A stretch of DNA of 64,000 nt from Prunella strophiata (Eukaryota; Chordata; Aves; Passeriformes; Prunellidae): NCBI GenBank assembly GCA_036583965.1, contig JAZBQD010000017.1, positions 22,168,385 through 22,232,384 of the forward strand, read 5' to 3'. Shown in pieces: positions 1-24,100 of the stretch. Made by a program: the position numbers and the translations under genes. Below the pieces are notes generated by a model. The model was not told the DNA's origin, did no database searches, and was given only the letters and a program-made list of their open reading frames with translations. Numbering within the stretch: the stretch's first letter is position 1; every line of letters starts with the position of its first letter.

Positions 1-11717
<11,717 letters not shown>

Positions 11718-12312
11718 CCACACTGCAGTGTGAAGACAGCAACCAGGCATGCCGGAACCAAAAACAAAAAGAGAAAGGAAGAAAGAAAAAAAAAAAGCAA
11801 ACACAAAAACCCACCATGAAAGCAGCAGCATTTTAGTCCAATATTTATTAAATACACAACAAACTCGATGCACATAGACACAGAAATGATCCAGCTCCTG
11901 GCAATCCTAAAACTACAGGAAAAACACACCTAGAAAACAGCCCCTTCTTCTTCCCTCCATCTCCCCTCTGAAATAATGCAATGGAGAGGGTGCAGGGGGT
12001 GGGAGCCCGTGGGGGTGGGCACGAGAGGGTGATTGTGCCCGCGGACCAGATAGGCTGCAGGCAAGTGTCAGGAAGTCATTCATGGAGGAGTCTGCAGCCA
12101 GGGCTCACGCCTGTATCTCTTGCTGACTGAATTGCCAGCCCTGCTTGCCCCCAGGACCACGGTCCACCCAGCAGCTCCTGTCAGAACCTCCTGCAGTTCC
12201 TTCGCCTCCCACAGCCGCTGCACAAGACCGTCGGCATTAATTCGGCATACTCTTATCCAGCCACAAAACACAAAGATACTGCCCTCTGTTCTGTTTCTTT
12301 GAGGAGACTGAA

Positions 12313-12332
12313 GGGTTGGGTTTGGGATTGGG
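12313..12332 (+). other. G-quadruplex motif in 3'UTR
   Basis: Four runs of three G separated by loops of 2-3 bases (TT, TTT, ATT) form a canonical G3N2-3 quadruplex motif on the sense strand of the presumed 3'UTR. A 13-G run lies 18 bp downstream. Confidence 0.7.
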
Positions 12333-12340
12333 TTGGTTGG

Positions 12341-12363
12341 TTTTTTTTTTGGGGGGGGGGGGG
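12341..12363 (+). repeat. T10-G13 homopolymer junction
   Basis: Ten T are followed directly by thirteen G. Such tracts are prone to length change and sequencing error. Confidence 0.9.
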
Positions 12364-13090
12364 TTCTGCTCCCCTTTCTAGTAATTTATCTGTTTAAAAC
12401 AAGAAAAACCCAACAAACAGGGAGGCAGTTACTGCAAGTGTACAATCCAGCAAACTCAGTCAAACAGTCCTTGTGTTGCAAACACAAGCCATCACAATTT
12501 AGGAGTGGAATAGATGGGGATGAGAGCTAAGCCAAATGGAATACCTTAGCTTTAGGATCCTATATGCTTGCAATATCACCTGAACTCCAGGTTCTCAGAG
12601 CATATTTACGCAACAAAGTTTCTAAGTAGAAAATCTGTATTTAGCGGATGACAACTATTTTTTGATGGTGGGGTGGGAAAGAATGGCATATGTGTAAAAT
12701 CTTTGAAGATGGATAATTTGAAGTAGAAAGGTAGTGGGAGAGGGATACAAATAAAGGACATTTAATTTTTAAATGAGGCAATAAATGAACTAAGCCAGAC
12801 TCTGGCCTAGAAAGAGGTATGAAATAAAGAAGAAAGAGAGTTATGTCTTCAACTATATTTATACAACTTAAAAAGCCTTTGAAGTAGAGTGCTTTGTGGA
12901 AGTCTTCACGTTTCCAGGCAACAAAAAAAGCTAAAGGGTGTAATGAGTTGGAAGGAATGAGCAAGGAAGAGCAGACAAGGGAAGAAAATATTATTTTAGC
13001 CGTTCAGCCAGTGTTTTCAGCGCTACAAGCAAACCATAGAGCCTTTAGTTATTGCTTAGGCTTGGGATCAGCAGTGAAGGATTTGTGTGG

Positions 13091-13147
13091 ATGTGTGTGT
13101 GTGGGGGAGTGTGTGTGTGTGTGTGTGTGTGTGTGGGAGTGTGTGGG
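13091..13147 (+). repeat. (TG)n microsatellite
   Basis: TG dinucleotides, interrupted by GGGGGAGT blocks, run through this interval, with a similar GTGTGGGGGAGTG patch just downstream. It lies in the presumed AKAP2-like 3'UTR. Confidence 0.9.
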
Positions 13148-15154
13148 GGAGTGCATGAGGCTGGCATACCACAAAGGGTATGGCAGTGCGTGTACTGATT
13201 ATTTTCTCCATGGCTGTTTACCAGCTATAGGGGTGAGTGCTATTTTTTTTTTTTTTTCCGAAAGGGGATATAAAAATAAGGCACTGAGTTAATGCAGTAT
13301 TTGTGATATTAAAATTTGATCCAACATGGTATTTGCATGAGTCACAATTGCAAAGTATTGACCAGTTTTGTAAGCAGACGATTAGGAAAAGAAATGTGGT
13401 ATTTATTCTTGTGCTTTGTATTTGTATGTAGTATAGAGGCTGCGGGTTTACTCTTTCTTATCACCAAGCAATACAATAGGAATATTTTACAACTGGGAAC
13501 CATAATTTCTGGACTAGAAACCAAAACGTTTGGGAGGTGATGGGGAAAAAGACACCAAACCTTTTTTCTCTAAAAAATATTATTTCTTTTTTATAATCAA
13601 TTATTATTTCGATATCTTTTAAAAAGTCATCAGTCAGGATACTGTGTCCTCCCTAAGCCTTTCCTTGGTTTCATGACATGCTGTACTGTTTTATCCTGAA
13701 ACAGTGAGCTCATTTGAAATGAGTACCGATACTGTGAACATACTTCTGGTGCTTTTTTTAAACAAACACAGAGCTTGCAACCAAATTATTCACTACCACC
13801 ACACCACCACCCTTCAGTTCCTCCAGCATGTGATTTCTGCCCATGGACACTTAAAATTTTCAGGCTTATTTTCAGGGAACTGTAGTAAATACATTTACAT
13901 CTACCTGTTGACTCAGTTCTTTGCATTTCCTCTGTAAGTGCTACTGAACTGAAGAAAACCTGCTGAACCGAGAGTTCACTGTGGTGAGGGCAGCGAGCTT
14001 ATCTCAAGGAGAGGCACCATGGGGAGGTTCCATGCCTGTGAAGGAATTATGTATCTAATGAAGTGGACCTGTTTTTCGGGTGTGGTAATCACGGGTGAAT
14101 CAAGGGTAATTCCTGTCTCAAGGCGGGTCGTTACCGTACAGCTGTAGGAAAAGCACCAGCACCAGTGCAGCACTGGTGAGACTGTATGTCACCTAGCTGC
14201 AGATGTGAGCTCCACACACCTGTGTCAGGAAGATTCCTGGCCTTTGGGAAGAGCTTAAGAGAGACTAGAAAAAGGAGTTTTCTAAAAATAGGAGATGGCC
14301 TCTATGGTGTGGTGGTCTTGCATTAAATGGCACTCATCAGAGATTCCCCCAGTATTTGCTTCTGAAAGCTGGGTCAGCCCTGGACTACCTTCCCAGGAAC
14401 ATGCACCTTTATTTTCTTTAGTCTGTAGGCCTGTTTTTCCCTCCAGCTTTCTCACTGGAAGCCAGTGACAATAATCACCCATCATAAGACATCTTTTCAT
14501 GCTTTGTTCTCTGTGGGAGAAGCATTTGCTTTCAGCCCCTGCAACAAAACTATTTCAGTCCAGGACAGACAGACTTTTCACCCAGCAGTTTTTCTCTTCC
14601 AGAAATTATGGACACTTATAGTCAGCAGCACATTTAGTGCTGTGGTAACAAGAGTGAGATGCCTCTGTTATTTCATTTGCATGCTACCAAGCTTAGGTGT
14701 TTATAAGTATACAGCAGTAATACATATCTATCTATATATGACTATATCAAATGCAACAAAAGAGCACTATTGCAGAGTTAACTTTGTCTCCACAAAAGAA
14801 ATGCTCAGATCCTTTCCCGTGGCAAAGACTGGTTTTAATGAAACTGTGTATTGAAAAATAGTTAAGCATTAGCATTTGTGATTATAATTGGTTTGAGGTT
14901 ACAGTGCAGGTTTTCTGAACAATTTGTTTTTCAAGCTGCTGATTTGGGCTTCATCTTGGTTCTGTACTGACTTTTCTGAGGGAAAATAGAGTAGTATTGA
15001 CATGTTTGGCAACCAAAAGGCAGCATCTTTGTCATGACTTATCAACCAGTTTCAACAATACCTGGCTTTCTGTATGTTAACCACTTAATTGTTATCCTGC
15101 TTCTGTTTTATAGTGACTGTGAGGCCTACAATGCAAGTATATAATTATTTTCTC

Positions 15155-15160
15155 ATTAAA
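15155..15160 (+). terminator. candidate poly(A) signal ATTAAA, AKAP2-like gene
   Basis: ATTAAA is followed by the GT-rich stretch gtgttgtgtt about 10 bp later. This is the best-formed polyadenylation layout downstream of the stop codon, but it is unproven. Confidence 0.4.
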
Positions 15161-15178
15161 ATAGAAACCTGTGTTGTG

Positions 15179-18100
15179 TTTCTATAAAACTGCCTGTTTC
15201 TTCATGTTATTGCAGGAAGGTGTGCCCCTGAAAGCTGCCTGTAGCTGGAAGAGAGTGGCCTGTATCCCACCTCTCATGGCAGTCAGTTGGTCTCTTCCCC
15301 TGGTTCTTGACTTGGTGTCTCTCTCTTTTGTCTAGAGGTGGGAGAGATCTCTCTCCACTTGGTGGTGTCAATTGCAGGAACAAGAGCATCCCTGCATGTT
15401 TCTTTTCCACTAACATGCTTCTGGAGGTTTACAGAGCCAAATATGTTGAATCTCATGACCTTTCTTTCCTTGCTTCCTTCTCCCCTGCAGGAACCCCACT
15501 GTCCTGCGTGGCAGAGCACACCCTTTCAGCCAGTTGTGCATTTATCACACACTTGGCTGCAGCAGCCAGCTGCTTGCCCATTGCCCCTCACTCCCCCTTC
15601 GTGGTCAGCTGGACGAGGGGAGATCCCAATGTCCCTTACCCCTGCAGGGAAGCTGCTGCCAGCTTTTCCCTTCAAGAGCTGGGAGGGACAGAGCACGGGC
15701 TGCACCTCAGAAGGGCCACAGGGACTTGTTGGGATCTAGCCAGGTTCATGCCAGCCTCTGCCCCTCCCTGTGCTGGGAACAGTCAAGTATTTAATTACAA
15801 CCCTCTGTGGGAAGCAGCAAGGACACTGGTGATTTTGGTGGGAGTTGCCTCGGGACAAGTGCTGCCTTCAGTCTGTCCTCTCCACAACAGCAGCCCTCTT
15901 CTTGGGCAGATAGGATCAGAAATGCCTATGGAGAAAATAAATTGTGGATTTACTTTCCAGTTAGTAAATGGAAGTCAAGAAATGGGCTAGAGAACAAGCT
16001 TGGAAATTTACTCACCAATTCCAATCCCTCTGTCTTTGAAAAAAACAGGTGTTGCTGTCTTCTCAACACAGGAGAGGGTTTCTGTCTTCCTCTGCCTTGC
16101 CTTGCTCTGTGCCAGGAAGGATGATGTATTGGATTTAGTGGCACACAGTGGGAAAAGGCATCTTCTTTGGATTTTAAGTGAATTAAAAGTGAAAACTGGA
16201 CTTTTGCGAGGGAGCATTCAGACATTGCAAAAGCAGTTCAATGACACCAGTGGTGGGTGGCAGCAGGTCAGGAATTTGGTGGTTAGTTCTGCTGTTATCA
16301 GCTGTTACTATCTGTTTCATAACACACTCAGGACATTTAAAGTCCCTGTCACCCCATTGCATAGCTGAAACGGCATGTCCCAAACTTTAGAGTGTTTTTT
16401 ACAGTGTAGGTAAGGACTATAAAAGAGCACTTTATCAATAATTTCTGGCATAGCCCCACAGAAGTTGAAGATAATGCACCTCATTTAGTTTCGGGTTGCT
16501 TTAAGAGACCCCAGAACAATGGGAAAGCAAATGGAGAAGCAAAGAATCTCCTCCACAGAGCCAGGTTTCATGAAACTGCTTTAAAAGGAGGGAGAGCATT
16601 CAATACAGTGTTTTCAGTTGCGAATGGGCACAAGAGATTAAAAAACTATGCAAACAGGGATCTGTAGTGTAAGGAAAGCAAGTCAGAGTGCCACAAGCTG
16701 TAGCAGGGTGGAGGGACAGGGCTAGGTAGGGACAGAACTACAAATACAAGCATGAACTTTAGTACTAAAGACTTCCACTTATGTCCAAGCTGCTGAACTG
16801 ACTGAGGAGGACAGTGCAGGAAACTACTAATAGTCTGCATCCAGCCCTCCACTCCTTCCTAGGCTACAGGCTGAAAGCATCCTGGTGTTTCACATGGCTC
16901 AAGACTGAGATCCAAGGGTTATCCTGTCACCTTAGCAATAGCGTAGGGGGAAAACAAACAAACAAAATGCTGAACAACAAACAAGCAGCAGCAGAAAAAT
17001 AACCAGAATGCCATCTAGAGCTCATGGTCTGCTGCTAGCTCTGGCTGAGCACTGATTAATTAGCATTGTAACCCACTGCTTTATCAATGGGGTCTTTAGG
17101 AAGAGAGCTTTTGCAGTAAGAACTACACATGGCAAGCAGCGTGAGAGCTCCTTCTCCACTCCAGACAAGGGTCAGCTCTGCAGTGAATTGAGAATGGTTC
17201 ACCACCAGGAGCTGGAAATGATTCAGGCCTTGTTCCAATCTAGAGAGTGAGAGCAGCGGCAAGAAAAATCGATGAAGGAGGGAAAATGTGCAAAGCCACC
17301 TTGTCCCATTCTCTGTTACTGCAAACGGCATGGGGAGCATTGTGTGGTGGGGATTTGTGTGGCTGCAGTGACATCTGCAGGGGGGATCGCACTGGCCGTG
17401 GTGAGAGCTTCGTTTCCAAGGACGGCCCCTGGAAGACAGATCCCGGGAGCAGCCGGTACACGGGAGGGACGTGGTGAGTGATGCCCCAGCCCCAGGGCCC
17501 GTTCAGTGCCGAGCTCACTGCGGTAGCAGCCCTGCCACCAATGCAGGAAAGCCCTCCTGCAGCCAGCAGAGCATCAGGAGGAGAGCCATGGCACATCTCA
17601 CAAGCCTCCCATGGGGAGACAGTTGGATTCCCCGGAAAAGCTGCTGTGCTTAGCACGCATACCCAGTGCCCCTTCCTACAAAAGCTCCTGGGGCACACCA
17701 GCCCTGCCAGGAAGCCACTGCTGGGAATAACTGCAGGCTCTCTGTTGCCTTGGCCGGCAGCTTGGTGCAGGACCATGACTGGACACACAGAACACTTGAC
17801 AAGGGGCCTCACTGCACTGAACTCTTGTTGTGGGCTGAGAAGGTGGATGCAGAGCAGGGGGAAGGAGCAGGAGGCTGGAAACTGCTCCACAAAATGGGGA
17901 GGATTTCATACTGAGCCACAGCAGACAGACCAGGGCAATGCTATCTCCATTGGGGTGTCACTGTGGGCCAGAGTGAGCCAGGATACTTACGTACAAATGA
18001 CCCCCACAAGTACTTCCTCCTCTTGTAGTATCTGAGAAATATGAACTCTCTTATATTAAAATGAGCATCAAGTCCTCAAGCTGCAACTGAAACACACTAA

Positions 18101-21100
18101 ACCAGGAAAATCTTAGGAAAAACACATGGATAATGACACGACCTTGATGAAACAGGGACTCACATAAGGCTTCCAAAGTTGCTGGCAACAATATTGCAGA
18201 GTTCAAAATTATTGCAGTCATTAGAAAGGGGGAAAGAAGTCTTTGCAAAGCATTATCTCCATGGAGAAAGGTGGAGTTTCCAGATATGCAATGGGAGTTG
18301 ACTTTGTAACCCCCACATTGTGTGGAGGTGGCAGAAAGTATCCAGCCCTATTTAATTGGAGTGAAAGAAGGAAGATGCTAAAGTAGGACACTTGCTCACT
18401 CTCTGAGAAAGCTTGTTTGCTTCTAAGAGCATGGCTTTGGGGTACAGCACCAGCCCAAGGTGGACCCAGACTTTCACAGTATTACCCTTTCCTGCTCCCT
18501 GCCATCTCCTTGCCTTCTGCTGTTCCCTTCTGGTTTCCATATGATGCTATTGACTGCCAAAATATGGCTGGTTTTGGGCACCAAGACTAGGTGGTTTCTA
18601 TGGGCACAGACCATATCTCACCTTGCCTACACTTCACTCCTGACTGACCAACACTGCGAGGCCCCGTCTGCTTCCAGACAGACTCCCTCCTCAGGTATTT
18701 CACTGGATTTACACTTCTTTGCTAAAATATCCCATTATCCATCCCATGGAATATGGATAAACTGAGAACCATGAGATAAACCTTAAATGGACTAAATCCA
18801 AATGTACCAAAGCACTTAGATATCCATATACCTGTAAGGGCCTTGCTCTTTGAGGGCCACACAGCACTAAACGCAGCTGGAAGCTCATGGACTGAGCTTG
18901 TGCCAGTGTACTATAAAATGATGACGATATGTTGGTGGGACTGACTGGAAAGGGTGTTGGGGGAGAGCCACATGAAACAAAATTCTTCTCCTGGTTATAT
19001 TGCTCATGCTGAAAGGGCATGATTTCTGCTTTTCTTTAATGCTGTGTTTGAGGAAAACAACTGCTGAACAGAAGGCAGACTGAGCTTGTATGTGATGCAG
19101 ACGGTAGTTTTCAAAGAAGAAGGTAATTTCAGGTTGTGGGACTTGCTGTATAAAGAAAGTGGGGATTAGTAATGCAGGTCAGAGTGGTATAAACAGTGGA
19201 AAACAGAAAGATAAATAGGGGAAAATCTTGCTGTTGGGAATTTTTCATGGGGGAAGCCATTTCAGAAGGCAGCTAAAAGCATGATCAGGCAATGTTTCAG
19301 CAGGGGTGGAAAGTATACAGCAAAAAGCATGTTTACCCAAGCTCTCTGGAAACCACAAAAAAACCTCTTGTCAGTTACAGCATAAGTCTCACCTGCTGCC
19401 AGGTCTGGACTGTGGTGGACAAGATTCAGCTCAGCTGTCCTTAGCCACTGTTTGCTGGGTCAGTCTTCAGCAGAAAGTAATCAGGAAATAGCTGAATGAT
19501 ATCATTGTTCATGAGCCTCACAACTTATTGACATGAGGACTCAGAGTTTATAAATTAAAAGATGTGTCAATATAGTCTAAGATTTGCTGGGTGTTTCCGA
19601 GGAATTTATTACAAAGATGCTCAAGCACTAAAGGATCAAAACAGCATTTCAGTACCCCAGAGGGCTCTATTTTTCCAGTCCTGTTTAATCTCTTGTTCCC
19701 TTCCTGTATAGAAATATTAAATCAGTGTGGTTTTAAAATGTCAGGAGCTCAGTTTATTCTCCAGGCCCTAGGTTGCCCTGTTTATGAGCCCTTGCAGAGG
19801 GTGCCTTAAAGTTCACTGTCAGACATGACTTGCTAGCTGCTAATATCATCATCTTGGAGCAGCATCCAACATAAAATCCCTGAAGGTGACAGGTATTTAC
19901 CCTTGGAAAATGGTGGTGTGGAAGTACATCACATGTGGCAGTGAGAGGCATGATCCCACATCACCCACACAAGGTCCTGGCCCTGTGGCAGCAAAGCAAC
20001 CTCATCTACAGCAGAGCAAGAACAGCAGAGTCCTCTGGAGGGCACGACATGATCTTCAGCTGTGTCCTGTTGGTCTTCAGCAAACAAGAGTGTCTCAGGT
20101 CCTGCAATGACTGGTGTTAGCAGTCTTTCAGGAGGTGAGTATAGCTGGCAGTCCTCCTTTCAAGAACATCACTGGTTCTAGGCTGGTGACCAAGGTACAA
20201 AGCCATGCTGAAATGGGTAAAGCAAATACCAGTAACAGCATCTGTCTTGCCACACAGTTTAAAATTTACATTTCTGTATATATGTGTATTTTTATTTATC
20301 TGTGCTTGTTAGACACTGAAGAAATGCAGCCTGTAAAAAGATAGCAGCAGCAATATTGCTGGAAAGCTGCCTGGACTTTCTTGCTTCCCTAGTGCCCTTT
20401 ACCCAGTACCCCTCTTCAACTCCAAAATTTTTTGCAGATACAACAGGATCCTGCAAAGAAAGGAGAAGAGGTGCAGTATTTAGGTCCCTTAAATATCTTT
20501 TTAGTACTGGAACCCTAAGAATACACAAAATCTACTAAGGCTGTTCATTCATTAGCAGCCTGGGAGGGTGCTAGCTAACATCCTCCAGAGTTATATGCAC
20601 TGTTTACATGAGCTTTCTCCAGAGTCTGGAGTTATCTCCTGGAGCACTTTGATGCAGAGTTGTGGGCTGGGGACCTCCAGACACATCTTCCCTGTGGTGC
20701 AAGTGGAGGTGACACCTCAGCATGGGTTGCAAAGCCTCAAAAGCCCTTGCTGTTTTCCAGGAAAGGCTTCTCCAGCAGCAGGACTGCAGTTTGCTCGCCC
20801 ATGCACAATTCTGCTCTCTTGTCTGAAGATTACACCATTGGTGCCATTTTTCACTGGTGCCCTGAAGCAAAATGAGAAGGGACATCTCCCCCATAGCCTC
20901 CCAGCCACCCTCATGGAGGATGCTGGTGCTTTTCCCTTCTGTCTCAGGGACCTCTCCACCCTGACAGCTCAAAACAAGCTGGATAATTAGCCAGGTGTGG
21001 CTATGGCACATGTTATAAACAGGGTTATCCCTATTATTTGCTGTGCCTTGTTGCACAGGTTGTCCGGAAATCCTCATCTGGCATTGGAGTCTGTTTGCAG

Positions 21101-24100
21101 TGAGGACAGTGACAGGCACTGCCATGCAGCCTTGTAGCCCAAAACCACCTGTGTGTGGGCTCTGCATTCACCACCACCTGTGCTGAAGGGCCTGTGTGAG
21201 TGGCCCACAGAGGATCAGATGGTGCTCTGTAATCAAGGAGAGCTTGTTATTGAGCTTCCTGTGTTTTTCATTTCTGAGCTGCTGAGGTTGAGTAAACACA
21301 CCCCACGTGAAGAACGTGAAGAGCTGCTGTCTGCTGTATGGAAAAAAGGGTGCTAAGGCTTAGAAAGGTCACTGGACTGTGCCACAGCATCTGCAGCTTT
21401 TGGGTTGTGTATGCAATTTCTTGGGTTTTGCTTTTTCTTTTTAACAAATGAATGAATGTGATTGACAGGATGTTCTGCATAAAACAGCACAAAACATTTA
21501 AAAATCTAAATTACTAAAACCATAGCAAATTTCTGTACTGAGGACCCAGCCCAGCAAAGTAAACAGAGAGGTTATGAGGAGTGAATTACCATCTGCCTGC
21601 TCTAAATGTCTGGGGTATCACTGAGGGCTTACTGCAAGTGATGGCTTCAGTGTTGACTTTACCTGCCTGAAAAACAGAAATTTAGCCAGGCAAGGAGCTA
21701 TCTTGAGATCTGTCAGGTGAAAACAAATGGATTACCAGGCAAGAGTGTCTCCAGAAGATTTAAAGAAATATATACCTTCCCTCCCCTCCAGAAAAAGCAC
21801 TGTGCCTTGCACAAAGCAGAAATGCAGAGCCTGTATCTTTATGCATTTATGATGATTTTGATGGTCTCCACCTCTCAGCCAGGAAAATGGGGTGGATTCA
21901 TCCCTTTTTTCTCCACTGTCCTGATGTCCTCTGCCAGCTACTCTTACTTCTTGTAGAGTCTCAGGCTTATGGAGAGATGTACATTCCCTTTAATTGTACC
22001 TGGCTAGGGCTGAGTTATTTAGCAAAGGTCCTACCAGACCAGAAAAATCAGCGCTCCTCTTTCCTTTGCTCTCCTCTCCTACTTTCTTCCCCTCACTTCT
22101 AAGGATAGGTGATTTACTATTGCCAGAAAGTTTTCCAGACCTAAACGGAAAACAAAATATTAAGTAGACCTGCAAAATTATTTCAAAATAGCTTTGGGGA
22201 GCACTTAGGAAGGGGAGAGAAGTCTGTGGGTTTGAGCCAAGTTTTTATACATTAATGACTGTAGTTCATTCAGCAGTGAATTTTTTTAATAATCATGTTT
22301 TTGCTACAGCTATTTCATTTTTTCAGACTATCCACTATTATGCAAGATTGGATTGCTTAAGCTGTAGTGCTAGGACAGTTTATTTCATCCCATTTTTCAA
22401 GGCCATTGCTGCCTGCACACTCAAAATTTGCAGTGCTTCTGTTCCAAACACGTATATACCTTGGCAACAATTTAAAAAGGGACATGAATATAAATGAGAA
22501 GGAGGATGTCCACACACACAAAAAAATTCATTTAGTACGAGGATTATCTGGGCCTTATCTAAGAGCGACAGCAGAAGTTTGTTCTGTCGTCCAGCTGATC
22601 AGGCAGACACCAGGTATTGCAAGAAGCATTTTTTCCTGCTTCCATAGAGAGGATTAATGTTGAGGCATACAATTAGCTGTCAGGACTATTAATTGCCCAA
22701 ATTTCTCAAGCAAAAGGGAAAACAGCTGACTCAGCAGAAAGCATCTGTCAAAGGATGGTGTGTTTTTATTTTCAGCAGGGGATAGGCCCACAGGAGACTC
22801 CAACAAGGTAAGCAGAAAATTCTGAATGGAGAAAAATAGAGAAAACCATGGTGACTGTTGGTGAGAGCAAGGGAACGTAGGTGTCTGGTGCTGCTTGGTC
22901 AGCCAGTGACCCTCCTGAAGGAAAACTGGACAGTGCTGCCATTCGCAGCTCCTTGCTGCTCTCCTGTGTTGTTCTGAAAGCAGTGGTGAAGCAGTGGAGA
23001 GTGCCAGCCTTTTCCAGAGGAGGGCTGGCAGACCTCCCTACCCGTGTGAGGGGGTCATCCCTCCCCTCCATGCTTCATGTCAGTGTACCCCATGGGGTCT
23101 CTCATCAAATCCCTCCTCCAGCAAATCCCTCCTCCAGCGTTTCTGCAGCCTGCACACCACCCTGGACTTTGCTCATGTGGAGCAGTGGGTGAGGCCTCAA
23201 GCCATGGGGGGGAAGATGCCCATGTGCTTCCACTGCCTGTGGCCTGTTCTTCCTCTTCCTCCCAGGAGAAGCAGAGGAGAGTAGATGTTTCCACAGATGA
23301 TCCCAACATGTCTGATGGTGCTGCAGCTCCCAAATGCCAGACTGCTGGCCCAGAGGTCTCAGCATCTGAGGCACCTCCAGGTGCACCTGTAAGGGCATGG
23401 TCCTCTATTTTATTACAGTAATGATGCACTTACCAGCTGTTGTGCCACAGCCAGACACCAGCCCCCTGAGTTCCCAAACAGCCTTGATGTTGTTTCTCAG
23501 AGCCACAAAACAAGGCTGCTAGATGTTTTTTTATTTAGTCCAGGCATCAGTGGCTCTGGATCCAGCAAGACAACTGCCTTAGACTAGAATGCTGCATCCC
23601 TGTGCCCCTGGCTTTCCACACAGCTCCCATTCTCCCTCCAGCTCCCCCGTCCCTGCAAGCAGAACCACACACCTTGTGAGGACAGGGGCTATATATAATT
23701 AGATGGCAGCCAAGGAAGCCAGTCTCCCAAACCACAGAATGCTGTGGTCATTTATGAAGTATTTTCCAAAGGAAAACCAGCTATCCCTAAAATAGCTTCT
23801 CCCCAGTGTTTTCAACCAGCTCTCCCTGCCTCTGGGGCTGTAATGGGGCTGCAGCTCCATCCAGGACCAGACCCAGGCACTTTACAGTTCCTAGTCATGT
23901 TTTCCCCCTTTACCACTGCCACAAAGCCACGGTGGAGAGGATGATCTGCACATACCAAGTAGGAAGAGGAAGAGTTAGAGCTGATTTACCACCTTGGAGG
24001 CAAAATGCCTTGCCAGGCAGGGATTATAAATCACAGATCCCATTAGCAGGTTTAGGGGAGAGAGATGAAGAGGGCTTACTTGCCCACATTGGCTTGCAGT

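Larger units (their letters stand above)
11718..15178 (+). other. probable 3'UTR of the AKAP2-like gene
   Basis: Sequence after the stop codon is AT-rich without splice-like exons. The 3' limit is inferred from ATTAAA at 15155-15160 followed within about 20 bp by a GT-rich stretch, a normal cleavage-site layout. Earlier AATAAA hexamers near 12.75, 12.78 and 12.83 kb could serve as proximal sites. The region includes a four-run G-quadruplex motif at 12313-12332, a T10-G13 tract at 12341-12363 and a TG microsatellite at 13091-13147. Confidence 0.5.

Noticed and set aside
15307..15990. 227-codon open frame on the plus strand in GC-richer DNA
   Set aside because: No recognisable domain; overlapping long frames in other phases; no splice context; composition explains the lack of stops.
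17240..18035. Overlapping 216-codon (-) and 185-codon (+) frames
   Set aside because: Mutually overlapping on opposite strands, cysteine/proline-rich and matching no family; typical of chance frames in GC-rich intergenic DNA.
20604..21167. 187-codon minus-strand frame
   Set aside because: No domain, no neighbouring exons and competing frames on the other strand.
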